NCBI RefSeq assembly: GCF_029212375.1
Contig: NZ_JARGNU010000009.1
Coordinates: 1-64,000, forward strand
From: Zhongshania sp.
GTDB lineage: Bacteria; Pseudomonadota; Gammaproteobacteria; Pseudomonadales; Spongiibacteraceae
DNA length: 64,000 nt
Direction: 5' to 3'
Shown: positions 28,199 to 38,203 of the stretch, one piece after another
Layout: every line of letters begins with the position of its first letter
How positions within the stretch are numbered: the first letter of the stretch is position 1
Made by a program: the position numbers and the translations under genes
Notes under the pieces: model-generated
Databases searched by the model: none
The model's input: only the letters and a program-made list of their open reading frames with translations
What the model was told of the DNA's origin: nothing

Positions 28199-31100
28199 TG
28201 AACGACAGTTTTGTTCACCTGCGGGTGCACTCCGAATATTCGCTGGTTGATGGTCTCACTCGCGTAAAGGGGCTTACCAAACGGGTGGCTGAGCTGGGCA
28301 TGCCCGCGGTGGCGCTCACTGATTTAAATAATTTTTACGCGCTTATTAAATTTCAAAAGTCAGCGATGGGCGCGGGAATAAAGCCTATTTTTGGCTGTGA
28401 TTTACTGATGCGTGACGACGATGACCCAGATCAAACTTCGGTCATTTGTCTTTTGGTGCAAAATGAAAAAGGCTATCGCAATCTTACCGAACTGATATCC
28501 CGTGCCTACCAAGATGGCCAGTACTTAGGTAAAGCTTACGCCTATCGCAGTTGGATCGAACAGGCCAGTGAAGGCTTAATTGCTTTGTCGGGTGGACGCG
28601 AGGGTGATGTTGGTCAGGCGCTACTCAGTGGTAAGGCCGAAAATGCCCAGCGTAGTTTGTCGCGTTGGTTAACCGTATTTCCAGATCGTTTTTATCTGGA
28701 ATTGCAGCGCACGGGTCGTCAAAACGAAGACGATTATCTTCATGCCGCCATTGAATTGGCCGAGCGCAATGACTGCCCAGTGGTTGCCACCAATGATGTG
28801 CGCTTCCTCGATGCCGATGAATTTGAAGCTCACGATGCGCGGGTTTGTATCCGTGATGGTCGGGTGCTAGACGACCCGCGCCGGCCGCGTAATTACAGTG
28901 ATCAGCAATTCTTGCGCAGCCCCGAGGAAATGGCAGAGCTGTTTGCCGACATTCCCGAGGCGCTGCAAAACAGTGTGGAAATTGCCAAACGCTGCAACCT
29001 CACTATTAAGTTGGGGACCTATTATTTGCCGGAGTATCCGATTCCGGAAGGGCAGACCCAAGAAACATTTTTTCGTCAGCTCTGTCATGAAGGCCTAGAT
29101 GCGCGCTTAGACTTTTTATTCGACCGCAACTCGCCAGATTTTGAAGCGTATCAAACCGAATATCGTGAGCGCCTAGAATTTGAACTCAATGTTATTTTGC
29201 AGATGGGTTTTCCTGGTTACTTCTTGATCGTAATGGACTTTATTCAGTGGGCCAAGGATCACGATATTCCTGTTGGCCCCGGTCGAGGCTCAGGTGCCGG
29301 TTCGCTGGTTGCCTATGCGCTTAAAATTACCGACCTTGATCCCATACAGTACGATTTGCTGTTCGAGCGATTCTTGAATCCCGAGCGGGTATCCATGCCC
29401 GACTTTGACGTCGACTTTTGTATGGAAGGTCGAGATCGGGTTATTAATTACGTGGCCGACAATTATGGTCGCGACGCGGTAAGCCAGATTATTACTTTTG
29501 GCACCATGGCGGCCAAGGCGGTAGTGCGCGACGTGGCGCGAGTGCAGGGCAAGGCCTATGGTCTGGCCGATAAGCTGTCGAAAATGATTCCCTTTGAAGT
29601 GGGTATCACCCTTGCGAAAGCCTATGAGCAGGAAGAAGTACTGCGCGAGTTTTTAGCGGCAGATGAGCAAGCCCAAGAAATTTGGGATATGGCCACCCAG
29701 TTAGAGGGCGTGGTGCGCGGCGTGGGCAAACACGCAGGGGGTGTGGTTATCGCCCCCTCTAAACTGACCGATTTTGCGCCGCTGTACTGCGACGACGCCG
29801 GCGGCGGACTGGTTACGCAGTTTGATAAAAGTGATGTTGAAGAAGCGGGCTTGGTTAAGTTTGACTTCTTGGGTCTGCGTACCCTCACCATCATTCACTG
29901 GGCATTGAAAATTGTAAATGCGCAGCGCGCCAAACTCGGTGAAGAAGCCCTCGATATTATGTCGATTCCGCTCCAGGATCGGCCAACCTTTGAGATGCTA
30001 AAGCGCGCCGAAACCACCGCGGTATTCCAGTTGGAATCTCGCGGTATGAAGGATTTGATCAAACGCCTGTTGCCCGACTGCTTCGAAGATATTATCGCAC
30101 TGGTGGCCTTGTTCCGGCCTGGTCCACTGCAGTCTGGGATGGTTGATGACTTTATCAACCGAAAGCACGGCCGCGCTGAGCTGGCTTATCCGCATCCCCA
30201 GTATCAGCACGAATGTTTAAAACCGGTTCTTGAGCCAACTTACGGCATTATTCTGTATCAGGAGCAGGTAATGCAGATCGCCCAGGTGATGGGTGGTGTT
30301 AGCTTGGGTGGCGCCGATCTATTGCGGCGGGCAATGGGTAAGAAAAACGCCGCAGAAATGGATAAGCAGCGGAGCTTGTTTCAGAACGGTGCGGTAGAAA
30401 AAGGCTTCTCTGAAGAGCTGGCCTCGAATATTTTCGATTTGATGGAAAAATTCGCTGGCTACGGTTTTAACAAATCCCACTCCGCCGCTTACGCCTTGGT
30501 TTCCTACCAAACCGCTTGGCTAAAAATGCATTACCCCGCGCCGTTTATGGCGGCGGTAATGAGCTCGGAATTGGACAATACCGACAAGATCGTTATCTTC
30601 ATTGAAGAATGTCGGGAAATGAAACTGGACTACAAGTTGCCTTCGGTAAACGAAGGCGAGTATATGTTCACCGTTAATGATCGTGGCCAGATTGTGTATG
30701 GCTTGGGCGCCATTAAGGGTTTGGGTGAAGGCCCCGTAGAAAATATTATTGCCGCGCGCAACAGCGGTGGCCCCTTTAAAAACCTCTTTGAATTTTGCGA
30801 TCGCACCGATCCGCGTAAAGTGAATAAAAGGGCTATTGAGGCGCTTATCCGCTCTGGCGCCTTTGATGATCTTGGCGAAGACCGTGCGGTGCTGATGGCG
30901 GCCATGCCAGATGCCGTGCAGGCTGCGGAGCAGTCGGCAAAAAATGCCGAAAGCGGCATGATGGATTTGTTTGGCGGCAGCCTCGCCGTTGAAGATGAGG
31001 ATGTCTATGCGAACTTCAAGGACGTAAGGCGCTGGACCACCAAAGAGCGTTTACTTGGCGAGAAAGAAACCCTAGGCCTCTATGTTACCGGTCACCCCAT

Positions 31101-31677
31101 AGACGATTACGAAGTCGAATTACGTCGCTTTGTGCCCAAGAAAATTGTCGATCTCAATCCCGAGAAACATCCCCAGACCATTGCCGGTTTGGTGATGAGT
31201 ATGCGCACTATGAAAAACAAACGCGGCGACACCATGGCTTTTGTTTTGCTTGATGACCGCAGTGCGCGGATTGAAGTGGCGTTATTTAGTGATGCCTACG
31301 ATTCATGCCGTGAAAAGCTGATAAAAGACACCGTGATTGTGGTAGAAGGGGTGTGCAGCAATGACGAGTATAGCGGCGGCAAAAAAATGCGGGTCAAAGC
31401 CGTGCGCAGTATTGCTGAAGCGCGGGACCAGCACGCGCGGGAATTGCAGGTATCGGTGTCGGCGGAGCACGTTGACGATGAGGCGATAGCGCGCTTGAAA
31501 GGCGCCATATCTATCGCTAAGGGCGGCCGTTGTCCGGTGGTGATTAATTATCAGCGCGCGGAAGGGCGGGGTCAGATTCGTCTTGGTGACAATTGGCGGA
31601 TTCTGCCAAATGATGAATTATTACTGCGATTAAGCGAAGAGTGTGGCGCAAATAACGTGGTCATCAATTATGATTAA
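28195..31677 (+). CDS. dnaE: DNA polymerase III alpha subunit
   Basis: Replicative polymerase, 1160 residues, same size as E. coli DnaE. Domain order: PHP domain with [15 protein letters not shown]; palm with MPDFDVDF (Asp403 and Asp405 as catalytic metal ligands); fingers; the HhH/beta-clamp-binding region; an OB domain with [22 protein letters not shown]; and a C-terminal tau-binding tail. Start overlaps the rnhB stop by ATGA. accA follows after 82 bases that hold a promoter-like element. Confidence 0.98.
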   Translation: MMNDSFVHLRVHSEYSLVDGLTRVKGLTKRVAELGMPAVALTDLNNFYALIKFQKSAMGAGIKPIFGCDLLMRDDDDPDQTSVICLLVQNEKGYRNLTELISRAYQDGQYLGKAYAYRSWIEQASEGLIALSGGREGDVGQALLSGKAENAQRSLSRWLTVFPDRFYLELQRTGRQNEDDYLHAAIELAERNDCPVVATNDVRFLDADEFEAHDARVCIRDGRVLDDPRRPRNYSDQQFLRSPEEMAELFADIPEALQNSVEIAKRCNLTIKLGTYYLPEYPIPEGQTQETFFRQLCHEGLDARLDFLFDRNSPDFEAYQTEYRERLEFELNVILQMGFPGYFLIVMDFIQWAKDHDIPVGPGRGSGAGSLVAYALKITDLDPIQYDLLFERFLNPERVSMPDFDVDFCMEGRDRVINYVADNYGRDAVSQIITFGTMAAKAVVRDVARVQGKAYGLADKLSKMIPFEVGITLAKAYEQEEVLREFLAADEQAQEIWDMATQLEGVVRGVGKHAGGVVIAPSKLTDFAPLYCDDAGGGLVTQFDKSDVEEAGLVKFDFLGLRTLTIIHWALKIVNAQRAKLGEEALDIMSIPLQDRPTFEMLKRAETTAVFQLESRGMKDLIKRLLPDCFEDIIALVALFRPGPLQSGMVDDFINRKHGRAELAYPHPQYQHECLKPVLEPTYGIILYQEQVMQIAQVMGGVSLGGADLLRRAMGKKNAAEMDKQRSLFQNGAVEKGFSEELASNIFDLMEKFAGYGFNKSHSAAYALVSYQTAWLKMHYPAPFMAAVMSSELDNTDKIVIFIEECREMKLDYKLPSVNEGEYMFTVNDRGQIVYGLGAIKGLGEGPVENIIAARNSGGPFKNLFEFCDRTDPRKVNKRAIEALIRSGAFDDLGEDRAVLMAAMPDAVQAAEQSAKNAESGMMDLFGGSLAVEDEDVYANFKDVRRWTTKERLLGEKETLGLYVTGHPIDDYEVELRRFVPKKIVDLNPEKHPQTIAGLVMSMRTMKNKRGDTMAFVLLDDRSARIEVALFSDAYDSCREKLIKDTVIVVEGVCSNDEYSGGKKMRVKAVRSIAEARDQHARELQVSVSAEHVDDEAIARLKGAISIAKGGRCPVVINYQRAEGRGQIRLGDNWRILPNDELLLRLSEECGANNVVINYD

Positions 31678-31679
31678 CG

Positions 31680-31709
31680 TATAATCGCTCCATGAATAGG
31701 TCTATTCAT
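31680..31709 (+). promoter_or_regulatory. Consensus -10 plus 18-base palindrome upstream of accA
   Basis: TATAAT at 31680-31685 begins 2 bases after the dnaE stop. Seven bases downstream lies the palindrome ATGAATAG-GT-CTATTCAT (31692-31709; 8-bp arms), positioned at or just after the predicted transcription start. The -35 is poor. It could be an operator or a 5' mRNA hairpin controlling accA. Confidence 0.45.
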
Positions 31710-31759
31710 CTGCTAGTGATGTAGGCCTCACTAACAACGACAAGTGAATAAAGAGAACA

Positions 31760-32710
31760 ATGAATCCCAACTACCTTGATTTTGAACAACCTATTGCAGA
31801 GCTGGAAGCCAAGATTGAAGAGCTACAGCTGGTCGGCAGCGATAATGACCTGAATATTAGTGAAGAAATCACTAAACTTCGGGAAAAAAGCAGCAAACTG
31901 ACTGAGAAGATTTTTTCTAATTTGACGCCGTGGAATGTCGTGAAAATTGCCCGACACCCAATGCGCCCCTATGCGCTGGATTATATTCGCCGGATTTTTA
32001 CCGATTTTGACGAGCTGCACGGCGACCGTCATTTTGGCGACGATCCAGCGATTGTTGGCGGTATCGGTAAAATCAACGGTATGCCGGTAATGGTCATTGG
32101 CCAAGAAAAAGGCCGCGGCGTTACCGAGAAGGTAAAACGTAATTTTGGTATGCCCAAGCCAGAGGGCTATCGCAAGGCTCTGCGCCTAATGGAATTGGCC
32201 GAGCGTTATAAGCTGCCAATTGTGACCTTGATTGACACCCCTGGGGCCTACCCTGGAATAGACAGTGAAGAGCGCGGCATCAGTGAGGCTATCGCCCAGA
32301 ACTTGGCAGTAATGTCACGTCTGAAAACCCCAATTGTGTGTATCGTAATTGGCGAAGGTAGCTCTGGCGGGGCCTTGGGTATTGGTGTTGGCGATCACAT
32401 TGCCATGCTGCAATACTCAACCTACTTCGTTATTTCGCCAGAAGGCTGCGCCAATATTATTTGGAAAAGCACCGAGTTTGCGCCCGATGCCGCCGAGGCA
32501 ATGGGTTTAACCTCAACCATTCTTGAAGAGCTGGGTATTGTTGATGCCACGATCCCCGAGCCCCAAGGTGGCGCCCACCGCGATATCGACAGCAGTGCCG
32601 AGCGCGTGCGCGAGCATCTCGTGGCGCAGATCAAGCGCTTACAAGCCCTGCCTGAAAAAGAGCTGTTAGAAATCCGCTATGATCGCCTGATGTCTTACGG
32701 CACCAGCTGA
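31760..32710 (+). CDS. accA: Acetyl-CoA carboxylase carboxyltransferase subunit alpha
   Basis: One half of the carboxyltransferase that makes malonyl-CoA, the first step of fatty acid synthesis. Characteristic stretches: [17 protein letters not shown] at the N-terminus, [51 protein letters not shown] and [15 protein letters not shown]. 316 residues (E. coli 319). The partner accD is not in this window. Confidence 0.98.
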   Translation: MNPNYLDFEQPIAELEAKIEELQLVGSDNDLNISEEITKLREKSSKLTEKIFSNLTPWNVVKIARHPMRPYALDYIRRIFTDFDELHGDRHFGDDPAIVGGIGKINGMPVMVIGQEKGRGVTEKVKRNFGMPKPEGYRKALRLMELAERYKLPIVTLIDTPGAYPGIDSEERGISEAIAQNLAVMSRLKTPIVCIVIGEGSSGGALGIGVGDHIAMLQYSTYFVISPEGCANIIWKSTEFAPDAAEAMGLTSTILEELGIVDATIPEPQGGAHRDIDSSAERVREHLVAQIKRLQALPEKELLEIRYDRLMSYGTS

Positions 32711-32723
32711 TTAAGGTACTTTT

Positions 32724-34085
32724 ATGGTGAGGGGGGCGGAGTCGGCAATGGCGGAGCTGCTACCTCTCATCGCAAAATCACTGGCGCCGTATTTGAGTCG
32801 GCGGGTTTGGTGGCTGGCCTTTAGCGGTGGCCTAGATTCTCAAGTTTTACTGCATTTAGTTTGGCGTTTGCGCGAGCGTGCGCGCTCCAGCAATACCCCC
32901 TTTCCAGAAATTCGCGCTATTCACATTAATCACCAATTGCAGGCGGCTTCGGCGGCGTGGGCAGCGCAATGTGAGCAGCAGTGCGCCGTTTACCATATTC
33001 CGTTTACCTTGAAAGTTGTGAATATTGAAGGCCGTCGTCGCGGCGTGGAAGATTTGGCGCGGGACGCCCGCTACCGAGAATTCGAGGCTGTTTTAAGCGG
33101 TGACGATTTACTGCTTTTGGCTCATCATCTCGATGATCAGGCCGAGACGCTGTTGCTGCGCTTGCTGCGCGGTGCTGGCGTAACGGGGCTGGCGGCAATG
33201 CCGGTAAGTCGCAGGTTGGGCGCGGGCGAGTTATATCGCCCATTGTTAACGACACCGCGTACTGAGCTGGAGGCCTATGCTGCGGCGCAGCAGTTAACGT
33301 GGCTTGACGATCCCAGTAACCTCGATACGCACTACCGTCGCAATTTTTTGCGCCAGCGAGTGCTGCCGCTGTTTGCACAACACTGGCCGGATTACCGCCA
33401 GAGCTTTGGTCGCGCCGCTGCTTTACAAACCGAAGCAGCGCAATTATTACACAGCTATATTAGCCAGGATCTAGTGAGTATGTGCGCCGAGGATGGTTCG
33501 CTCAATTTGCGGGCATTGGCGCTACTGTCGGAAATTCGCCAGCGTGCGGTACTGCGCCAATTCATTATAAACCGCAGTAATTTGGCGCTGTCGTCGGCGC
33601 AGCTTGAGACTATTGCATGGCAATTTCTTCATGCTGGTGACGATCGTCAGCCCCAATTTCGGCTTGCTGCAGGTGTTTTGTTGCGGGCTTATGATCAGCG
33701 CTTGTTTTGCGAGTTAGCCGTGACCGAGGCCCCAGTCCTGTTGCCAAGTGAGTTAACGTGGGATCTTGCGGAAGAGCTGCTTATTCCTGGTGTGGGGCGA
33801 TTGTTTGCAATCCAAGGTGGTAGTTTTGTACCGACGGGGTCGGTGTCGATCAGGTTTCGCCGCGGCGGTGAGCGCTGTCGTTTGGCCGGTCACGCCCATC
33901 ACCGACCGCTTAAAAAACTTCTGCAAGAGTGGCGGCTGCCGCCGTGGCAACGCGAGGTGCTGCCGCTAATCTATTGCGGCGACGAATTGGCGGCGGTTGC
34001 CGATCTCGCTATATGCGAGGGATTTAGCGCGGCGGCGGGTGAAGTGGGCTGGGCTATACACTGGGCGCCGGAGGCGCTGACCTAA
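32724..34085 (+). CDS. tilS: tRNA(Ile)-lysidine synthase
   Basis: Converts C34 of the CAU-anticodon tRNA-Ile to lysidine so that it reads AUA. The PP-loop SGGLDS is at residues 34-39; LAHHLDDQAETLLLRLLRGAG and RRNFLRQRVLP are family motifs, and the C-terminal domain includes a RFRRGGERCR segment. 453 residues. AAGG precedes the ATG; an alternative ATG eight codons later is possible. It lies 13 bases after accA, the conserved order. Confidence 0.95.
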   Translation: MVRGAESAMAELLPLIAKSLAPYLSRRVWWLAFSGGLDSQVLLHLVWRLRERARSSNTPFPEIRAIHINHQLQAASAAWAAQCEQQCAVYHIPFTLKVVNIEGRRRGVEDLARDARYREFEAVLSGDDLLLLAHHLDDQAETLLLRLLRGAGVTGLAAMPVSRRLGAGELYRPLLTTPRTELEAYAAAQQLTWLDDPSNLDTHYRRNFLRQRVLPLFAQHWPDYRQSFGRAAALQTEAAQLLHSYISQDLVSMCAEDGSLNLRALALLSEIRQRAVLRQFIINRSNLALSSAQLETIAWQFLHAGDDRQPQFRLAAGVLLRAYDQRLFCELAVTEAPVLLPSELTWDLAEELLIPGVGRLFAIQGGSFVPTGSVSIRFRRGGERCRLAGHAHHRPLKKLLQEWRLPPWQREVLPLIYCGDELAAVADLAICEGFSAAAGEVGWAIHWAPEALT

Positions 34086-34096
34086 AAGCTTAGGTC
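34079..34096 (+). terminator. Hairpin overlapping the tilS stop
   Basis: GACCTAA (34079-34085) and TTAGGTC (34090-34096) form a perfect 7-bp stem with an AAGC loop that includes the tilS stop codon. There is no T-run after it, so it may be a weak terminator or only a structured junction. Confidence 0.3.
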
Positions 34097-34132
34097 TGCT
34101 AGAATGTGCAGCTCGTAAAAAGAGTGCCAGCC

Positions 34133-34975
34133 ATGACTACAGTCGAACAATCTCCAGCAAACTCTCTAGGCAGTCCCTTAGACAATATCCGCATTGTTCT
34201 CGTAAATACCTCTCACCCAGGTAATATCGGCGCGGTTGCTCGCGCTATGAAGAATATGTGCCTGAGTCAGCTTTATTTAGTTGAGCCGAAAAAATACCCC
34301 CACGATGAGGCGACTTGGCGAGCCGCCAGTGCCGACGACGTGCTGAATTCGGCGGTGGTATGCGCGACTTTAGACGAAGCCATTGCCGATTGTCAGTTAG
34401 TGATTGGCACCAGTGCCCGGGAGCGCACTGTGCCTTGGCCGCTGCTGGATCCGCGGCATTGCATGACGCGGGGCTATGCCGAGGCGGCCGCTGGCCACAA
34501 AATTGCGCTGGTGTTTGGTCGTGAAGATCGCGGTTTAACCAACGAAGAGCTGCAGCGCTGTAATTTACACGTTCATATTCCCGCTAACCCAGAATACAGC
34601 TCCTTGAATATCGCCATGGCGGTGCAGGTTTTGGCCTACGAAGTTCGTATGCAGCACCTTAGCGGCGAGCTTAATAATAATGATATGGCCGACTGGGATG
34701 TGCCGGTTGCCGGTGCTCAGGATTTAGAGCGCTATTTGGTTCATCTTGAGGAAACCCTGCGCGATATTAATTTTTTGCGTCCAGAGGCGCCCAAAAAATT
34801 AATGACCCGCCTGCGTCGTCTCTATCAACGGACTCGGCTGGACGAGATGGAGGTGAATATTTTGCGGGGTATTCTCACCTCGACCCAATATTGGGTGCGC
34901 AAAGCCAAAGTAGATACCGAGGCCAATGTAAATAGTGCTGCTGGGCCAAATAGTGGTGCTGACGGGGCAGAGTGA
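34133..34975 (+). CDS. trmJ: tRNA (cytidine/uridine-2'-O-)-methyltransferase TrmJ
   Basis: SPOUT-class methyltransferase modifying position 32 in the tRNA anticodon loop. Typical: IRIVLVNTSHPGNIGAVARAMKNM, VIGTSARER, ALVFGREDRGLTNEEL and NPEYSSLNIAMAVQVLAYE, which forms the trefoil knot that binds AdoMet. The ATG at 34133 (280 residues) is preferred over a GTG at 34106. The C-terminal ~25 residues are low complexity (Asn/Gly/Ala), absent from E. coli TrmJ. trmJ directly before iscR is a conserved gammaproteobacterial order. Confidence 0.94.
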   Translation: MTTVEQSPANSLGSPLDNIRIVLVNTSHPGNIGAVARAMKNMCLSQLYLVEPKKYPHDEATWRAASADDVLNSAVVCATLDEAIADCQLVIGTSARERTVPWPLLDPRHCMTRGYAEAAAGHKIALVFGREDRGLTNEELQRCNLHVHIPANPEYSSLNIAMAVQVLAYEVRMQHLSGELNNNDMADWDVPVAGAQDLERYLVHLEETLRDINFLRPEAPKKLMTRLRRLYQRTRLDEMEVNILRGILTSTQYWVRKAKVDTEANVNSAAGPNSGADGAE

Positions 34976-35026
34976 TTATAATCACCGCTTCCCGCCGAGT
35001 TAAGTCCTACTAAATCCCTTGGTTAT

Positions 35027-35059
35027 ATAGTTGACCAATTTGCTTGGTTATTGCATAAT
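35027..35059 (+). promoter_or_regulatory. isc operon promoter with IscR type-1-like operator
   Basis: TTGACC (35031-35036), 17 bases, CATAAT (35054-35059) forms a good sigma-70 promoter. Over its -35 and spacer (35027-35051) the sequence fits the published E. coli IscR type 1 consensus at 20 of 25 positions by my count, with the ATA-GTTGAC half-site and TAT end conserved. Occupancy here by [2Fe-2S]-IscR would block RNA polymerase, as known for E. coli isc. Confidence 0.7.
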
Positions 35060-35086
35060 TGCATCGTAGATTAAACGGGTATGGCT

Positions 35087-35563
35087 ATGCGATTGACGAC
35101 AAAAGGACGTTATGCCGTAACAGCAATGCTGGATTTGGCGCTGTACGGCGACCGCGGCCCCATCAGCTTGGCAGATGTGTCTAGTCGGCAGGATATTTCG
35201 CTGTCTTATCTGGAGCAGTTATTTGCCAAGTTGCGCCGCAAAGAACTGGTTTCCAGTAGTCGTGGGCCGGGTGGAGGTTATCGCCTGAGTCGCCCCAGTG
35301 AAGAAATATTTGTCGCCGATATTATTGATGCGGTAGACGAGCGGGTAGATGCCACTGGCTGCGCTGGCAGTAGTGACTGCCAGGATGGTCACACCTGCTT
35401 AACCCATAATTTGTGGACTGATTTAAGTGATCAGATCCACCATTTTTTAAGTGACATTAGTCTCGCCAGCTTAGTTGAGCGGCGCGATGTGCAATCAGTT
35501 TCGGCGCGTCAAATACAAAAGGCGCGCAGTGCGCAGTCAATCATTCTGACTGCGGTAGATTAG
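35087..35563 (+). CDS. iscR: Fe-S cluster assembly transcriptional regulator IscR
   Basis: Rrf2-family winged-helix repressor that senses Fe-S status through a [2Fe-2S] cluster. With the start at 35087 ([14 protein letters not shown]) the ligands fall at Cys92, Cys98, Cys104 and His107, identical to E. coli numbering; another ATG at 35081 is possible. The recognition helix region is [18 protein letters not shown] and the wing [10 protein letters not shown]. About 158 residues. First gene of the isc operon and probably autorepressing at the site just upstream. Confidence 0.97.
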   Translation: MRLTTKGRYAVTAMLDLALYGDRGPISLADVSSRQDISLSYLEQLFAKLRRKELVSSSRGPGGGYRLSRPSEEIFVADIIDAVDERVDATGCAGSSDCQDGHTCLTHNLWTDLSDQIHHFLSDISLASLVERRDVQSVSARQIQKARSAQSIILTAVD

Positions 35564-35612
35564 TCATTCGCTTGGTGCCGCTGGTAGCCGCATCAAGGTT
35601 TTGGAGAAGTGT

Positions 35613-36827
35613 ATGCAATTGCCAATTTACTTAGATTATTCTGCCACTACGCCGGTCGACCCCCGTGTGGCCGAAAAGATGATGGCTTGTTTAACCACGA
35701 CGGGTACCTTTGGTAATCCGGCGTCACGCTCACATATGTTTGGCTGGAAAGCGGAAGAAGCGGTCGAGAATGCCCGTCGCCAAGTGGCAGACCTGCTTAA
35801 TGCCGACCCCCGCGAGATTGTTTGGACCTCCGGCGCGACCGAGTCAAATAACCTGGCTATTAAGGGCGCTGCGCATTTCTACAGCAAAAAAGGTAAGCAC
35901 ATTATTACCTCTAAAATCGAGCATAAAGCGGTGCTTGATACCTGTCGCCAATTAGAGCGCGAAGGTTTTGAAGTTACCTATTTAGACCCAACTGAAAAAG
36001 GTTTAATTACCGCTGATGCGATTTCGGCTGCGCTGCGCGACGACACAGTTTTGGTCAGCATAATGCACGCCAATAATGAAATTGGCACCATTAACGATGT
36101 TGCCGCGATTGGCGAAGTATGTCGTGCAAAAGGCGTGGTGTTTCATGTTGATGCGGCGCAAACCGCTGGCAAAATAGTCATCGATATGGCGACTATGAAG
36201 ATCGATCTGCTCTCAATGTCAGCTCATAAAATGTACGGCCCCAAAGGCATTGGCGCGCTGTATGTAAGCCGCAAACCCCGTATTCGTTTAGAGGCCCAAA
36301 TGCACGGTGGTGGTCACGAGCGCGGTATGCGTTCGGGTACGCTGCCAACCCACCAAATTGTGGGCATGGGCGCGGCCTGTGAACTTGGCCGTTTAGAAAT
36401 GGCCCAAGACGCCGAGCATGCTTTGGCGCTGCGCAACCAGTTTTGGGACGGCCTCAAAGACATGGAACAGGTTTTTGTAAACGGTGACTTTGAGCAGCGT
36501 TTGCCAGGTAATTTGAATGTGAGCTTGGCCTTTGTTGAAGGCGAGTCGCTGATTATGTCGCTGAAAGATTTGGCGGTGTCATCGGGCTCAGCCTGTACCT
36601 CGGCGAGCTTAGAGCCGTCTTATGTACTGCGGGCGTTGGGCTTAAATGACGAGTTGGCGCACAGCTCACTGCGTTTTTCTTTTGGCCGCTTTACTACGGC
36701 AGAAGAAGTTGACTACGCGATTAAACAGGTACGCGCAGCAGTTGAAAAATTACGGGAATTGTCGCCCTTGTGGGATATGTATCAAGACGGCGTCGATTTA
36801 GACAGTATTGTATGGGCAGCTCACTAA
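35613..36827 (+). CDS. iscS: Cysteine desulfurase IscS
   Basis: PLP enzyme that pulls sulfur from cysteine as a persulfide and passes it to IscU, TusA and others. With the ATG at 35613 the protein is 404 residues, equal to E. coli. PLP Lys206 is in [12 protein letters not shown], and the persulfide Cys328 is in [17 protein letters not shown] sits just before this start; the in-frame TTG at 35601 overlaps that ribosome-binding site and is rejected. Confidence 0.98.
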   Translation: MQLPIYLDYSATTPVDPRVAEKMMACLTTTGTFGNPASRSHMFGWKAEEAVENARRQVADLLNADPREIVWTSGATESNNLAIKGAAHFYSKKGKHIITSKIEHKAVLDTCRQLEREGFEVTYLDPTEKGLITADAISAALRDDTVLVSIMHANNEIGTINDVAAIGEVCRAKGVVFHVDAAQTAGKIVIDMATMKIDLLSMSAHKMYGPKGIGALYVSRKPRIRLEAQMHGGGHERGMRSGTLPTHQIVGMGAACELGRLEMAQDAEHALALRNQFWDGLKDMEQVFVNGDFEQRLPGNLNVSLAFVEGESLIMSLKDLAVSSGSACTSASLEPSYVLRALGLNDELAHSSLRFSFGRFTTAEEVDYAIKQVRAAVEKLRELSPLWDMYQDGVDLDSIVWAAH

Positions 36828-36853
36828 GCTGCTCCGATTGAGAGGACGATATT

Positions 36854-37240
36854 ATGGCATATAGCGAAAAAGTACTCGATCACTACGAGAATCCGCGCAA
36901 TGTCGGTAAATTTGACGATAGCGCTGACGAAATTGGCACCGGCATGGTCGGTGCGCCGGCCTGCGGTGACGTAATGCGTCTGCAGATCAAGGTGAATGAG
37001 CAGGGTATTATTGAAGATGCCAAGTTTAAAACCTATGGTTGCGGATCAGCGATTGCGTCTAGCTCTTTGTTAACCGAGTGGGTTAAGGGTAAGACCCTTG
37101 ACGAAGCTGCGCAGATTAAAAACACCGAAATCGCTCAAGAATTGGCACTGCCACCAGTGAAAATTCACTGTTCAGTGTTGGCCGAAGATGCGATCAAGGC
37201 CGCGGTTGCTGACTACCGTCAAAAACGCACCGTATCCTGA
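36854..37240 (+). CDS. iscU: Fe-S cluster scaffold IscU
   Basis: Scaffold on which the new [2Fe-2S] cluster is built before transfer by HscA/HscB. Ligands Cys37, Asp39, Cys63 and Cys106 are all present at standard positions, as is the HscA recognition motif LPPVK at 99-103. 128 residues, identical in size to E. coli. GAGAGGAC precedes the start. Confidence 0.98.
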   Translation: MAYSEKVLDHYENPRNVGKFDDSADEIGTGMVGAPACGDVMRLQIKVNEQGIIEDAKFKTYGCGSAIASSSLLTEWVKGKTLDEAAQIKNTEIAQELALPPVKIHCSVLAEDAIKAAVADYRQKRTVS

Positions 37241-37275
37241 GTCGATAACTCGCATTAGATAGTAGGGGAGAGTGC

Positions 37276-37599
37276 ATGCCAGTTTCAGTAAGCAGCGCAG
37301 CAGCTAGTCACATTAAAAAGCAAATGCTTGGCCGTGGCCGAGGTTTGGGAATTCGCATTGGTGTGCGGACTTCTGGCTGCTCCGGTATGGCCTATGTGTT
37401 GGAGTTTGTCGACGAACCCCAAGCCGAAGATCAGGTCTTTGAAAAAGATGGCGCTGCGGTGTATATCGACCCTAAAAGCATGGTTTATTTAGACGGCACC
37501 GAGTTGGACTTTGTTAAGGAAGGTCTCAATGAAGGCCTGAAATTTAACAACCCCAATGTGTCGGCTGAGTGTGGCTGCGGTGAGAGTTTCACCGTCTAG
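37276..37599 (+). CDS. iscA: Iron-sulfur assembly protein IscA
   Basis: A-type carrier that delivers Fe-S clusters, especially to [4Fe-4S] targets. The three cluster ligands Cys35, Cys99 and Cys101 sit at the E. coli positions (GCSGMAY and CGCGESF contexts). 107 residues. Strong AGGGGAGAG upstream of the ATG. In place between iscU and hscB as expected. Confidence 0.97.
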   Translation: MPVSVSSAAASHIKKQMLGRGRGLGIRIGVRTSGCSGMAYVLEFVDEPQAEDQVFEKDGAAVYIDPKSMVYLDGTELDFVKEGLNEGLKFNNPNVSAECGCGESFTV

Positions 37600-37624
37600 C
37601 GGCACTGCCGGCTGGCCAAAACTT

Positions 37625-38164
37625 ATGTCTGTATTTAACCCCCAAGAAAATTACTTTGCGCTGTTGGGCGTGCCTCAGGCTTATGAAATTGAGGTTTCTG
37701 CCCTGACGAGCAGCTATCGCGCGCTGCAGCGCGAGGCGCATCCCGATCGTTTTGCCAATGGCTCTGAGCGCGAACTGCGTTTGGCGGTTCAGCAGTCCTC
37801 GTTTATCAATGAAGCTTACGAAACCTTGGTGTCGCCAACGCGGCGAGCTGCCTATTTACTGAAATTGGCGGGGGTGAATAGCGATATGTCCTCGACCACC
37901 TTTCAAGATCCCGAATTTTTGATGCAGCAAATGCAGTTGCGTGAAGAGTTGTCGGAATTGCAGGATGCCAAGGACCCTGAGCAGGCTCTTGATGTGTTTT
38001 ATCGTGATCTTGATGGGGCGGCAAATAGCCAAAAAAGCGCGTTTTCGCAATCGTATAATCAACAGCAATTCGATTTGGCTTTGGCGGCCTACGCCAAGCT
38101 CCAGTTTTTAGAAAAACTGCGCAGTGAAGCCGAGCTTAAAGAGAGCGAATTGCTCGACTACTGA
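37625..38164 (+). CDS. hscB: Co-chaperone HscB (J-domain protein)
   Basis: Brings IscU to the specialised Hsp70 HscA and stimulates its ATPase. N-terminal J-domain with HPD at 39-41 (REAHPDRF); the C-terminal three-helix domain binds IscU. About 179 residues from the ATG at 37625, close to E. coli (171). An earlier reading overlapping iscA is not supported. Confidence 0.95.
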   Translation: MSVFNPQENYFALLGVPQAYEIEVSALTSSYRALQREAHPDRFANGSERELRLAVQQSSFINEAYETLVSPTRRAAYLLKLAGVNSDMSSTTFQDPEFLMQQMQLREELSELQDAKDPEQALDVFYRDLDGAANSQKSAFSQSYNQQQFDLALAAYAKLQFLEKLRSEAELKESELLDY

Positions 38165-38203
38165 TTAAAGGCGTGAAAATCGCCGGGAGTTCAGAAACCC
38201 CTT

